The position numbers and the translations under genes are program-made. 64,000 nucleotides of DNA from UBA3946 sp002385755 (GTDB taxonomy: Bacteria > Bacillota_I > Bacilli_A > ML615J-28 > CAG-698): contig JBMNLX010000003.1 of the NCBI GenBank assembly GCA_050953085.1, forward strand, positions 124,001 to 188,000, written 5' to 3'. Every line of letters starts with the position of its first letter. Position 1 is the stretch's first letter. Shown one piece after another: positions 18,601-25,754 of this stretch. The notes under the pieces were generated by a model that was given only the letters and a program-made list of their open reading frames with translations, was not told where the DNA came from and made no database searches.

Positions 18601-20347
18601 AATAATTGTTATCAATATAATTTTTAATCCATTTTTCCATGACATAAAACGGGGCGGACCCGAAATCGAGGTAGAATTTGTGGAATTCGTAATCGTAATT
18701 ATCGGTGTCAATCTTTTCGCGCTTTAACCTGAAAATAAAATCTTCCTTAAGATCGGAAAGCAAGTAATAACTTAAGTAATATTTCAAAAAATACCCCGGT
18801 TCCTCTAATATCAAGTAGTATATCTCGTAAAGATCATCTGCCGAAATTCCCCCGAAATCACGAAACCAGGATTGCAACTCGTTTGGGTCCAAGCCGTAAT
18901 AATGAACCTCTATTTCCGCAAGGCACAAAATAGTATAATTTATCCGCCTCGCCGCCATGTAGGCGCGAAGGAGCGTCTCGTCAACGTCAAGATACTTGCC
19001 GATATATTCTTCGACATACACCGCCCAGCCTTCGGAATAGCCGATAAAATCCATTACTTTCCGCGCGTCCGGCCAATCGCTTTTTTTCAGAACGTTGTGC
19101 TGGAGCATGTGGCCGGGAATGCTTTCGTGAGCGATTGTGAAATAAGCCTGAGTGGCGTCGGTCAATATTTCTTCATTAATATAGATTACCTCGGTCACTT
19201 CGGCGTCAATCGGGGATAATAAATAAAACGCCGGGGAAACGTAATCGCGAAGCAGGGGATGGATATCCTCAAAGCGCACGTCAAATTCATCCGCCGGAAA
19301 AGGAAAATCATCCTCCGCCGCTTCCCGCAACAACTCGAAAATTTCCGTCTTATCCCGGGATGAAAGAAAATTAGGATTGTCAATAGCGGCGGCCATTTCG
19401 GGGTAAACCATCAAGTAGTTAGCCACGAACCTCATATCGTCTTCCATCTTATCGTAGAGGTAATCATAGATTTCATCGATATCCATATCGCAGCCCGCGT
19501 CGGCGCGAACGATTAACTCATACAAATCGGCGCCGTCTGCATACGCGCATAATCCGCCGTCGGGAAACGACGGGGCCTCAATTTTCTCGAGTTCCTCCCG
19601 CAGGTAAGCGTAGGCATCGATAAACTCCCCGACGCGGGAGAGGTGCTCGATTTTAAGATCGTTTCTTTCGGCGTCCGTTAAAAACCCGGCGGCGGCGATT
19701 TTATCATTAAAGATCGGAATCAGGAAAATCTCTTCAGTCGCGGCGATCTCGCCGCATTGCTCAGCCATCAGGCTATACATCCCGAACGGAAACCCAAATC
19801 CTTTTTCAACGCGCGTTTTCTCAAATTCCACCATTCCTTCGAAGATCCCGCGGGTTGCGGAAAGATAGGCGAAATAATCGGCGATATCGTTTGCGTTCTT
19901 AAAACGATATTCGGATAATGCGATCGGCAACATAACCTGGTAGCCGAGTGTCGCGCCAAGATCGGACAAGTGGTAAGGATATTCGATAAACGCGATCAAG
20001 TTGTCCAAATCCGCAAGCACAACGTCGTATGTCATTTGTTGCGCGGCGGTCAGGCTATTATACCTAACCGCTTTTAAACGCTCCCTGAATTTGACAAGTT
20101 GCTCGCCGAAGGCTTGATAATTCTCTTCGGAAAAAGCATATGCGGTAACTTGCAAGTCTTCAAGACCGTACTTTTCCGGTTTGTCAAGCGTGAAATTAAC
20201 GGTCATGGGATCGCTGACATACAAATAAAAATATTCTTCAATCAATCCTTCAAACTTGGCTTGCTCGTCGGAATCCCTGAAGAAACAACCGGATGCCGTA
20301 AAAAGCAAAAAAAACGACAAAAACAAAAGCAAAATTCTTTTTTTCAT
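18599..20347 (-). CDS. DUF885 family lipoprotein, putative zinc peptidase
   Basis: Exported lipoprotein of 582 residues. The N terminus is a lipoprotein signal (KKRILLLFLSFFLLFTASGC) with the lipobox cysteine at residue 21. The DUF885 family is gluzincin-like; its metal site is seen as AHESIPGHMLQHN near residue 405, with YSEGWAVYVEEYIGK about 35 residues later supplying the downstream glutamate. Family members are thought to be metallopeptidases, with the precise substrate unknown. It follows ackA by 28 bases on the same strand and is probably co-transcribed with it. It ends at a strong terminator. Confidence 0.85.
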   Translation of the reverse strand: MKKRILLLFLSFFLLFTASGCFFRDSDEQAKFEGLIEEYFYLYVSDPMTVNFTLDKPEKYGLEDLQVTAYAFSEENYQAFGEQLVKFRERLKAVRYNSLTAAQQMTYDVVLADLDNLIAFIEYPYHLSDLGATLGYQVMLPIALSEYRFKNANDIADYFAYLSATRGIFEGMVEFEKTRVEKGFGFPFGMYSLMAEQCGEIAATEEIFLIPIFNDKIAAAGFLTDAERNDLKIEHLSRVGEFIDAYAYLREELEKIEAPSFPDGGLCAYADGADLYELIVRADAGCDMDIDEIYDYLYDKMEDDMRFVANYLMVYPEMAAAIDNPNFLSSRDKTEIFELLREAAEDDFPFPADEFDVRFEDIHPLLRDYVSPAFYLLSPIDAEVTEVIYINEEILTDATQAYFTIAHESIPGHMLQHNVLKKSDWPDARKVMDFIGYSEGWAVYVEEYIGKYLDVDETLLRAYMAARRINYTILCLAEIEVHYYGLDPNELQSWFRDFGGISADDLYEIYYLILEEPGYFLKYYLSYYLLSDLKEDFIFRLKREKIDTDNYDYEFHKFYLDFGSAPFYVMEKWIKNYIDNNY

Positions 20348-20375
20348 CTATTCCCCTTTTTTTTATTAATAATCG

Positions 20376-21575
20376 CTACTGGATCAGCCTGGCCAACCGG
20401 ACGGTATCGCGGGCGATAACCAATTCCTCGTTCGTCGGAATGAGAAACGCCCTGATTTTCGAATCTCTCGTGGTCAGTTCCCTGATCTCGCCGCGGGCCT
20501 TGGCGTTTGCCTCCTCGTCAAGTTCCACGCCCAGGACCTTTACCCGGCGCAAGACCTCGCTCCGGCAGCGGCTACAATTCTCCCCGATTCCGGCGGTGAA
20601 GACGATAATATCGATCCCGCCCATATAAACATAGTAACTGCCGATGTAATCGGCGATGCGCTTGTACTGGATATCAAGCGCAAGCTTGCTGCGCTTATCT
20701 CCCCGCTGCATCGCTTCCTCCAAATCGCGCGAGTCGTTGGATATCCCGGACACGCCGAGATAGCCGGATTTATGGTTTAATATATATAAAACCTCGGAAA
20801 CAGTTAAGTTGTCTTTCATGCAAATAAACTCGACCACCGCCGGGTCGATATTCCCGCTCCGCGTCCCCATCGGGATTCCCTCAAGCGGCGTAAGTCCCAT
20901 GGAGGTGTCAACGCATTTTCCTCCCTGAACAGCGGCGATCGAGGCGCCGTTGCCCAAGTGACAGGTGACGATTTTTAACTCCTCAATCGGGACGCCGACC
21001 ACTTCAGCGGCCTTTCGGGCGACGTACTGGTGGCTGATGCCGTGCGCCCCGTATTTGCGGATACGGTGTTTCGTGTACCACTCATAGGGCAAAGCGTACA
21101 TATACGCTTCTTCCGCCATCGTCTGGTGAAAAGCGGTATCGAAAACAACGACGTTGGGAACGTCGGGCAACACTTCCATGAAAGCTTTGATTCCCGTCAA
21201 ATGCGCCGGATTGTGAAGCGGCGCCAACTGGCATAACTCGTCGATTTTGGCGATTACGTCGTCGTCAACGATGACCGAGTCGGAAAAATAATCGCCGCCC
21301 TGAACGATTCGATGGCCGACGCCCTTAATCTCGTCCAGGGAGGAAACGATCTTCCTTTTCACCAAGTCGTCAAGCAAAAGGTTGGTCGCTTCTTTATGGT
21401 TTTTAACCGGCAAAACCGTCTTTATTTTATCCCCGTTAATATTGATCGTGTAATACGCGTCCTCGTGACCAATCCTCTCGATATTCCCCTCCGTTATTAC
21501 CGTCTCTTCCGGCATGTCGTAAAGCTTGAATTTTAATGATGAGCTTCCGGCGTTTATCGCCATTACTTTAATCAT
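20376..21575 (-). CDS. ackA: Acetate kinase
   Basis: Catalyses acetyl phosphate plus ADP to acetate plus ATP, the ATP-yielding last step of acetate fermentation. It is 399 residues, the standard length. Family motifs are VMAINAGSSSLKFKL at the N terminus, VFDTAFHQTM, HLGNGASIAAVQGGKCVDTS and FTAGIGENC. No phosphotransacetylase gene is in the window. It follows the ytxK-like gene by 27 bases, the same pair as in Bacillus (ytxK-ackA). Confidence 0.96.
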   Translation of the reverse strand: MIKVMAINAGSSSLKFKLYDMPEETVITEGNIERIGHEDAYYTININGDKIKTVLPVKNHKEATNLLLDDLVKRKIVSSLDEIKGVGHRIVQGGDYFSDSVIVDDDVIAKIDELCQLAPLHNPAHLTGIKAFMEVLPDVPNVVVFDTAFHQTMAEEAYMYALPYEWYTKHRIRKYGAHGISHQYVARKAAEVVGVPIEELKIVTCHLGNGASIAAVQGGKCVDTSMGLTPLEGIPMGTRSGNIDPAVVEFICMKDNLTVSEVLYILNHKSGYLGVSGISNDSRDLEEAMQRGDKRSKLALDIQYKRIADYIGSYYVYMGGIDIIVFTAGIGENCSRCRSEVLRRVKVLGVELDEEANAKARGEIRELTTRDSKIRAFLIPTNEELVIARDTVRLARLIQ

Positions 21576-21602
21576 AAAAGCGTCCTTTCTATCGCGTGTA
21601 TT

Positions 21603-22550
21603 TTAAAACATATCGACCAATCGGACAATATTGTCCACGGCCGCGGCCAACGTGTTTTTTTCGGTGTCATTAATAGTCATTATTATCGTCTGGTGATTTT
21701 TCTTTAACGCGTTCGTTCCGATGAAGATGCTTTTCCCGCCATGTTGTTGATGGAACATTGATTGCGGGAGGGTCACCACTCCCAAAAACGTCGCCTTTTT
21801 TTTAATCTCTTCCCGGAAAACGGGAGCCCCCGGATGGGAAAAGAAATCATTATCGACGACATAGATGAAAATCCCGTTTTTCTTTAAGTTTCTCAAGCGG
21901 GCGTCAATTACCAAGTATGGAAAATATCTTACGCCTTTCCCGTACAGCTTGCTTCCCAAGACGAGGTCGTCAGCGACATCGTAACCGTCAAGGTCGCCGA
22001 TAATGAGATCGACCTTCTCAATCAAATCCCTCAGGGCGTCCTGATAATAAATAATAATCGCGTTCCCTTGTAAATTCGCAAGCGCTCGCGCAAGCTGCGC
22101 GAGCCGCCAATCGTATTCAATCCCAAAAAGATCGGGGTCGACATCCATCCGATTGCATATCGCCTGAAGCAAATTCCCCGTTCCCAACGCGGTGTCAAGA
22201 ATCGATATTTTTTTATTCCGAAATCGGTGGCATACGGCGGCGGCGATCAAATAATTGACGGCGTCCGGGGTCATCAGGTCAAGGGAATAACCGATATGCT
22301 TAAACGCCTTTGCGATCAAAAGCTGCGAAGCCAACCGGACTTCCTCGTTAAGAAACTCCGTCGAGTAAATTTCCCGGCAAATATTTTCCATTTCTTTTAT
22401 ATCTTCATCGTCTAAACGCGAGTCATAATCCTCGTGAATAATACCGCAGGCGGCCAAAAGCAAAGAATCGAGATAATCGGTTTTCAAACTGCGATGATAA
22501 ATCATCGCCGCGCGGTCAACCAAATCGTAATATAAATCAACTTTTTTCAT
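21603..22550 (-). CDS. ytxK: YtxK-like class I SAM-dependent methyltransferase (N6-adenine methylase fold)
   Basis: Protein of 315 residues with an N-terminal helical region and a Rossmann methyltransferase domain: ISILDTALGTGNLLQAICNR is the SAM-binding loop, followed by LFGIEYDWRLAQLA. It resembles the DNA-methylase fold, but the catalytic NPPY/DPPY motif is absent: at that place the sequence is DLIIGDLDGYDVADD. YtxK proteins beside ackA show the same degeneration and have no proven activity. I used the ATG at 22550 (ATGAAAAAAGTTGA), which overlaps the phosphodiesterase gene by 14 bases. Confidence 0.8.
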   Translation of the reverse strand: MKKVDLYYDLVDRAAMIYHRSLKTDYLDSLLLAACGIIHEDYDSRLDDEDIKEMENICREIYSTEFLNEEVRLASQLLIAKAFKHIGYSLDLMTPDAVNYLIAAAVCHRFRNKKISILDTALGTGNLLQAICNRMDVDPDLFGIEYDWRLAQLARALANLQGNAIIIYYQDALRDLIEKVDLIIGDLDGYDVADDLVLGSKLYGKGVRYFPYLVIDARLRNLKKNGIFIYVVDNDFFSHPGAPVFREEIKKKATFLGVVTLPQSMFHQQHGGKSIFIGTNALKKNHQTIIMTINDTEKNTLAAAVDNIVRLVDMF

Positions 22551-22998
22551 AATCCACCATAACAAATTCCACTTTTGCGGCCGATCCCCCGCGCAGGACG
22601 ACATACGTCGCGGCGGATCCGCCGCGCGGGTACGCTGGCGAACCCGGGCAGATAATCCGCACGCCCCGGTAACAATGATATCTCGGGACGTGGGTATGAC
22701 CGTGCACGATTATCTTGCACCGATGGCGAAGCGCCCGCGCGTATAAGGCCTCGTCGCTCAAATCGGCTCGGTCGCCGTGAAACAAGTAAATTCTCTCGTC
22801 CCCGAACGTGATAACGCGAAACCGTTCGAAGCCATAAATATCGCAATTTCCCTTCACGCTTACGAAAGGATCAAGTTCGGCCGGCTTCCTTCCGCTATCG
22901 CCGGCGTCGAGAAAAAGATCGGCGTCGGGGTATTCGATCACCAACCGGCGCAGAATCTCAAGGCGGCCGTGCAGGTCACTCGTTATTACCGCCAGCAT
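22537..22998 (-). CDS. MJ0936/YfcE-family metallophosphoesterase
   Basis: Small calcineurin-like phosphodiesterase of 153 residues. The metal-binding signatures are in order: ITSDLHGRLE (D-x-H), DAGDSG, VKGNCD (GN[HC]D), FHGDRADLS and VHGHTHVPRY. The ATG at 22998 has GAGGAGG seven bases upstream; the open frame extends 27 bases further. It is the first gene of the phosphodiesterase-ytxK-ackA operon, whose promoter sits right beside the IS481 insertion. The physiological substrate is unknown (in vitro, bis-p-nitrophenyl phosphate for the family). Confidence 0.88.
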   Translation of the reverse strand: MLAVITSDLHGRLEILRRLVIEYPDADLFLDAGDSGRKPAELDPFVSVKGNCDIYGFERFRVITFGDERIYLFHGDRADLSDEALYARALRHRCKIIVHGHTHVPRYHCYRGVRIICPGSPAYPRGGSAATYVVLRGGSAAKVEFVMVDYEKS

Positions 22999-23015
22999 AA
23001 AAACCTCCTCATACA

Positions 23016-23044
23016 ATATTATCATATCGGTTGGCTTTTTTCAA
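23016..23044 (-). promoter_or_regulatory. Sigma-A promoter of phosphodiesterase-ytxK-ackA operon
   Basis: Minus-strand TTGAAA (23039-23044), 17-base spacer, TAATAT (23016-23021). The direct repeat flanking the IS element begins five bases upstream of this -35, so the insertion spared the core promoter but replaced the DNA upstream of it. Confidence 0.75.
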
Positions 23045-23048
23045 GATG

Positions 23049-23074
23049 AAATCGATTGGCAAGCAATAAAAAAG
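23049..23074 (+). repeat. Left copy of 26-bp direct repeat flanking IS481 element
   Basis: Identical to 24264-24289, beginning AAATCGATTGGC and ending AATAAAAAAG. It abuts the TGT end of the element, as a target-site duplication should, but 26 bp is longer than usual for IS481 (about 4-15 bp). Confidence 0.85.
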
Positions 23075-23104
23075 TGTTATGTTACAATACATTTGAGACT
23101 TTTG

Positions 23105-23133
23105 TTGAATAAAAAGCAAAAATGATTTATACT
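23105..23133 (+). promoter_or_regulatory. Transposase promoter
   Basis: TTGAAT (23105-23110), 17-base spacer, TATACT (23128-23133). The -10 lies inside the 5' arm of the hairpin 23124-23187, so a transcript starting near 23140 lacks that arm. Confidence 0.6.
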
Positions 23134-23187
23134 CGACCCTGTGAAGAAGAAAACAGGCAAATTTTCTTCTGGAGAGGAGTATAAATC
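23124..23187 (+). promoter_or_regulatory. Hairpin occluding the transposase ribosome binding site
   Basis: Perfect 11-bp inverted repeat GATTTATACTC (23124-23134) with GAGTATAAATC (23177-23187), stacked on an inner perfect 9-bp stem AGAAGAAAA (23145-23153) with TTTTCTTCT (23162-23170). The Shine-Dalgarno GGAGAGGAG (23171-23179) lies in the internal loop and 3' arm. The arrangement resembles fold-back protection in other insertion sequences, where outside transcripts are poorly translated. Confidence 0.7.
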
Positions 23188-23189
23188 AC

Positions 23190-24182
23190 ATGGCCATTTT
23201 ATCACAAAAATTTCACGATATCAAGACTAAACTACATGCAGTTTTAACTTACCGCACGGGAAAGTACTCGGTTTATCACGTGTGCCTGAAGTATCACATT
23301 TCCAAAGCCTCGCTTATGCGTTGGAATAGAGCCTATGACGGGACTAAGGAATCTTTGATGGAGAAGAGTAGGAGACCTCACACGCCGCATCCCAATAGTC
23401 ATACGGATTTTGAAATAAACAAAATCAAAAACTTGATTAAACGCAATCCCAATATCGGGCTTACGGAACTGTATACGAAACTAAGGCGCCAAATCGCTTA
23501 TTCAAGGCATTATGCCAGCTTATATCGCGTTTTAATACGAATAGGGTATTACGTCAACAGATCAAAAGCCAAAAAGCCCTACAAGCCTAAAAAATACCAC
23601 ACACCGGAGCTTTTGGGTGAAAAGATGCAATTAGACGTGAAATATATCCCAAGAGAATGTAACGCGAACGAGAATGACGATAATCGATATTATCAGTACA
23701 CGATCATCGATGAAGCTAGCAGGGAGAGGTTTATCTATGCCTATAATGAGCTTTCATCGTTTTGTTCCGTAGACTTTTTGTACAGAGCCCTGTGTTACTT
23801 CGGATACGCGCCAAAGATTATTCAAACCGATAACGGTCAAGAATTCTCGTACTTTCAGGAAACCCAGAGAGTTCACCCGTTTGATCTAGCGTGTGAAAAA
23901 CTTGGAATCCTGCATAAAACTATCAAACCCAGGACCCCAAGGCATAACGGGAAAGTAGAACGAAGCCATAGAAGCGATAATGAACGATTCTATCGGACTT
24001 TAAAATTTTACAGTTTTGAAGATCTTCAAAAACAGATGCGAAGATATTTACGCCGGTCTAACCGTATCGGCATGACGCCTCTTAATTACAGGACTCCGGT
24101 TGAGATGCGGGAATACTTGATTTCCAAGGGTATGGTGAATTATCAAAAGCCATTCTCTAAAAAATTCGCGTCCATACTATAA
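23190..24182 (+). CDS. IS481-family transposase (DDE)
   Basis: DDE recombinase of 330 residues. An N-terminal helix-turn-helix region (SVYHVCLKYHISKASLMRW, residues about 30-50) binds the ends. The RNase H-like catalytic core has D near 148 (QLDVKYIP), D near 214 (IIQTDNGQEFSYF) and E near 256 (PRHNGKVERSHRSDNERFY), the block typical of IS481. The frame is intact and full length, so it is probably active. The start ATG at 23190 has GGAGAGGAG about 11 bases upstream, within a hairpin. Confidence 0.92.
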   Translation: MAILSQKFHDIKTKLHAVLTYRTGKYSVYHVCLKYHISKASLMRWNRAYDGTKESLMEKSRRPHTPHPNSHTDFEINKIKNLIKRNPNIGLTELYTKLRRQIAYSRHYASLYRVLIRIGYYVNRSKAKKPYKPKKYHTPELLGEKMQLDVKYIPRECNANENDDNRYYQYTIIDEASRERFIYAYNELSSFCSVDFLYRALCYFGYAPKIIQTDNGQEFSYFQETQRVHPFDLACEKLGILHKTIKPRTPRHNGKVERSHRSDNERFYRTLKFYSFEDLQKQMRRYLRRSNRIGMTPLNYRTPVEMREYLISKGMVNYQKPFSKKFASIL

Positions 24183-24263
24183 GGGAGACACATTCCCCCT
24201 TAAACCCCTTTGTTTTCTTCTTCTTTTTTATTCTTTTAGTCTCATATCATTTACAATCTTACA

Positions 24264-24289
24264 AAATCGATTGGCAAGCAATAAAAAAG
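24264..24289 (+). repeat. Right copy of 26-bp direct repeat flanking IS481 element
   Basis: Identical to 23049-23074. Its A6 run (24283-24288) is the T-tract, on the minus strand, of the terminator of the gerW-like gene, so this copy marks the original target. Confidence 0.85.
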
Positions 24290-24326
24290 CGGCCGTTTCG
24301 CTCTATTAAACGAGCCGAAACGCCGC
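24282..24326 (-). terminator. Rho-independent terminator after gerW-like gene
   Basis: Stem of about 14 bp with two bulges: 24289-24303 pairs with 24312-24326 (GCGGC/GCCGC, GTTTCG/CGAAAC, CTC/GAG), followed on the minus strand by TTTTTTATTG. The IS element landed at its T-tract. Confidence 0.8.
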
Positions 24327-24361
24327 GCAACAAAAATGACGACAAAAAGAGTCGCCAACGA

Positions 24362-24775
24362 TTATTTTGTTCTCTCGATTACCTCGAGATTGGTGATTTT
24401 CGGGTTTGCGGAAAAGATATCTTTGATTTGCGAGACGGTAACGGGCAGTTGGTCAATAATTTTTTCGTAAAGGTGGACATGCTCGGCCATGTGAAGCAAT
24501 TTAACCTCGTCCTCGCCGCAAACGAGAAACGCCATCGGCGTCAGCGTTAAAGTCCCGCCGGTCGCGCCGCCGAACGGGTAATCGCGTTCCTCGGTCGTTT
24601 TGACATTTTTCTGCTCGCAGCCACCCGTCGCGAAAGCGCATTTCACTTTCGAAACGGGGATAATCGAGGTTTTATCGTCAATCTTGATCGCCTCCCCGAC
24701 GATCGTGTTAACGTCAATCATATCTTTAATGCAATTAAGCGAAATCTTAAAAAGTTCAGATATTGGATGCTCCAT
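24362..24775 (-). CDS. gerW: GerW family protein (YtfJ-like)
   Basis: Protein of 137 residues belonging to the GerW/YtfJ family. Typical pieces are NTIVGEAIKIDDKTSIIPVS near residue 25 and FGGATGGTLTLTPMAFLV in the middle. In B. subtilis YtfJ is a spore protein needed for normal germination. It overlaps a DUF2953 (YtfI-like) gene by 20 bases, the pairing seen in spore formers. Membership alone does not prove sporulation; the family also occurs where no spores are known, and no other spore genes are in this window. Confidence 0.85.
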   Translation of the reverse strand: MEHPISELFKISLNCIKDMIDVNTIVGEAIKIDDKTSIIPVSKVKCAFATGGCEQKNVKTTEERDYPFGGATGGTLTLTPMAFLVCGEDEVKLLHMAEHVHLYEKIIDQLPVTVSQIKDIFSANPKITNLEVIERTK

Positions 24776-25322
24776 AAACCTTTTTTCCTTTCTTCATAAA
24801 TTTAATGATTTTGGGAATGTCTTTAAAGTGCCTAATTAACGCGAGGAGGATATATGCCAGCCGGACGTTGAAATGACATTCGAAATTTATCTTGTTGGCG
24901 GCCGCGACCTGATGATTATAGTACTCGTTTTCGACGACGCGGAAATTCCGGTGAACGTAATCGCGGAAATATCCGATCGCAATCCAACTGAAAACATACC
25001 CCCAAGTATCGGCCTCAAGACTCCCCGATTTAGTCTTAATGATAAACGTAAGTTTCTTGATTTTGATCATTCTCGTCGTCGTGCTAATAATGTTTTTTGC
25101 CTGACGGTAATAACCGATGCTTAAGAGAATGCTTCGGGCCGTGACGCGTTCCGGGTCGCCTCTCTCCGCGAACAGTCTTCGCACAAGTTGATCGAAATCA
25201 AGCCGGAGATCAAAGATTTTCGTGAAAAAAATATCGACGTCGCCGCGGACGTCGTCACGCGCCGCCACGACTTTAATCGGCATAACCAATATGATAACTA
25301 TTACGATAAGCAAATATATCAT
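24756..25322 (-). CDS. DUF2953 domain protein (YtfI-like)
   Basis: Protein of 188 residues with one N-terminal membrane segment (IYLLIVIVIILVMPIKVV), then a soluble part ending in the DUF2953 signature (INFECHFNVRLAYILLALIRH). YtfI in Bacillus is encoded next to ytfJ and has no established biochemical function. Here too it precedes and overlaps the GerW-family gene, so both are translated from one mRNA. The central region is basic (MIKIKKLTFIIKTK). Confidence 0.75.
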   Translation of the reverse strand: MIYLLIVIVIILVMPIKVVAARDDVRGDVDIFFTKIFDLRLDFDQLVRRLFAERGDPERVTARSILLSIGYYRQAKNIISTTTRMIKIKKLTFIIKTKSGSLEADTWGYVFSWIAIGYFRDYVHRNFRVVENEYYNHQVAAANKINFECHFNVRLAYILLALIRHFKDIPKIIKFMKKGKKVYGASNI

Positions 25323-25405
25323 ATAAATATTTTGAACTTATTACCGGTTTTAAACCGCAGAATTTATTTCCATAACGTTAAAAACAAATAACCGCTTTTA
25401 AAAAA

Positions 25406-25416
25406 TGTGGTATAAT
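25406..25416 (+). promoter_or_regulatory. Extended -10 promoter of yidD
   Basis: TGTGG directly before TATAAT (25411-25416). No acceptable -35 at the normal distance. The same TGTGGTATAAT occurs before queT and the OrtA-like gene. Confidence 0.6.
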
Positions 25417-25440
25417 ATAAAATAAAGACGAGGACCGGCG

Positions 25441-25686
25441 ATGAACAAATTGATGATAAAATTGATCGCGCATTATCAAAAAACGGCCGGAAACCGGCCA
25501 AAACGATGCAAATATCACCCGACATGCTCGGAGTATTCACTCGAGGCTTTTAAAAAGTTTGGCTTTTTTACCGCTCTCGCGCTTTCCGCGTGGCGAATCC
25601 TTCGCTGCAACCCGCTCTCAAAAGGCGGGTACGATCCCGTCCCCCGCAATTATCTTGAAAAACGATTTAAAAACTACTATAAATAA
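25441..25686 (+). CDS. yidD: Membrane protein insertion efficiency factor YidD
   Basis: Small membrane-associated protein of 81 residues that assists YidC-dependent insertion. The family signature CKYHPTCSEYSLEAFKKFG is seen near residue 23, followed by RILRCNPLSKGGYDPVP. An amphipathic N-terminal helix (NKLMIKLIAHYQK) precedes. It is transcribed alone from an extended -10 promoter and ends at a bidirectional terminator. Unlike in many genomes it is not next to rpmH, rnpA or yidC. Confidence 0.95.
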   Translation: MNKLMIKLIAHYQKTAGNRPKRCKYHPTCSEYSLEAFKKFGFFTALALSAWRILRCNPLSKGGYDPVPRNYLEKRFKNYYK

Positions 25687-25713
25687 CCCACCGTTTCGGC
25701 GGCTTTTAAAAAC

Positions 25714-25750
25714 AAACCGGGCGCCGACCAAGGACGCCCGGTTTTTATTT
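25714..25750. terminator. Bidirectional terminator between yidD and surface protein gene
   Basis: Ten-bp stem AAACCGGGCG (25714-25723) with CGCCCGGTTT (25735-25744), T-rich downstream on both strands (TTTTTATTT on plus, TTTGTTTTT on minus). It serves convergent genes. Confidence 0.88.
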
Positions 25751-25754
25751 CCGT

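Larger units (their letters stand above)
23075..24263 (+). mobile_element. IS481-family insertion sequence, complete
   Basis: A 1,189-bp element with one transposase gene. The ends are TGT and ACA, with imperfect 26-bp inverted repeats: 23075-23100 starts TGTTATGTTACAA and the reverse complement of 24238-24263 starts TGTAAGATTGTAA; both end in TGAGACT. Perfect 26-bp direct repeats flank it. It lies between the terminator of the gerW-like gene and the promoter of the phosphodiesterase operon, so no gene is disrupted. The intact frame, ends and perfect repeats suggest a recent insertion. Confidence 0.88.

Noticed and set aside
21603..22550. Restriction-modification N6-adenine methylase
   Set aside because: The fold is similar but the NPPY-type catalytic motif is missing and the ackA neighbour fits YtxK.
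24211..24223. 13-bp inverted match of GAAGAAGAAAACA (23143-23155) inside the IS right end
   Set aside because: Simple purine-rich sequence inside the terminal inverted repeats; could be chance.
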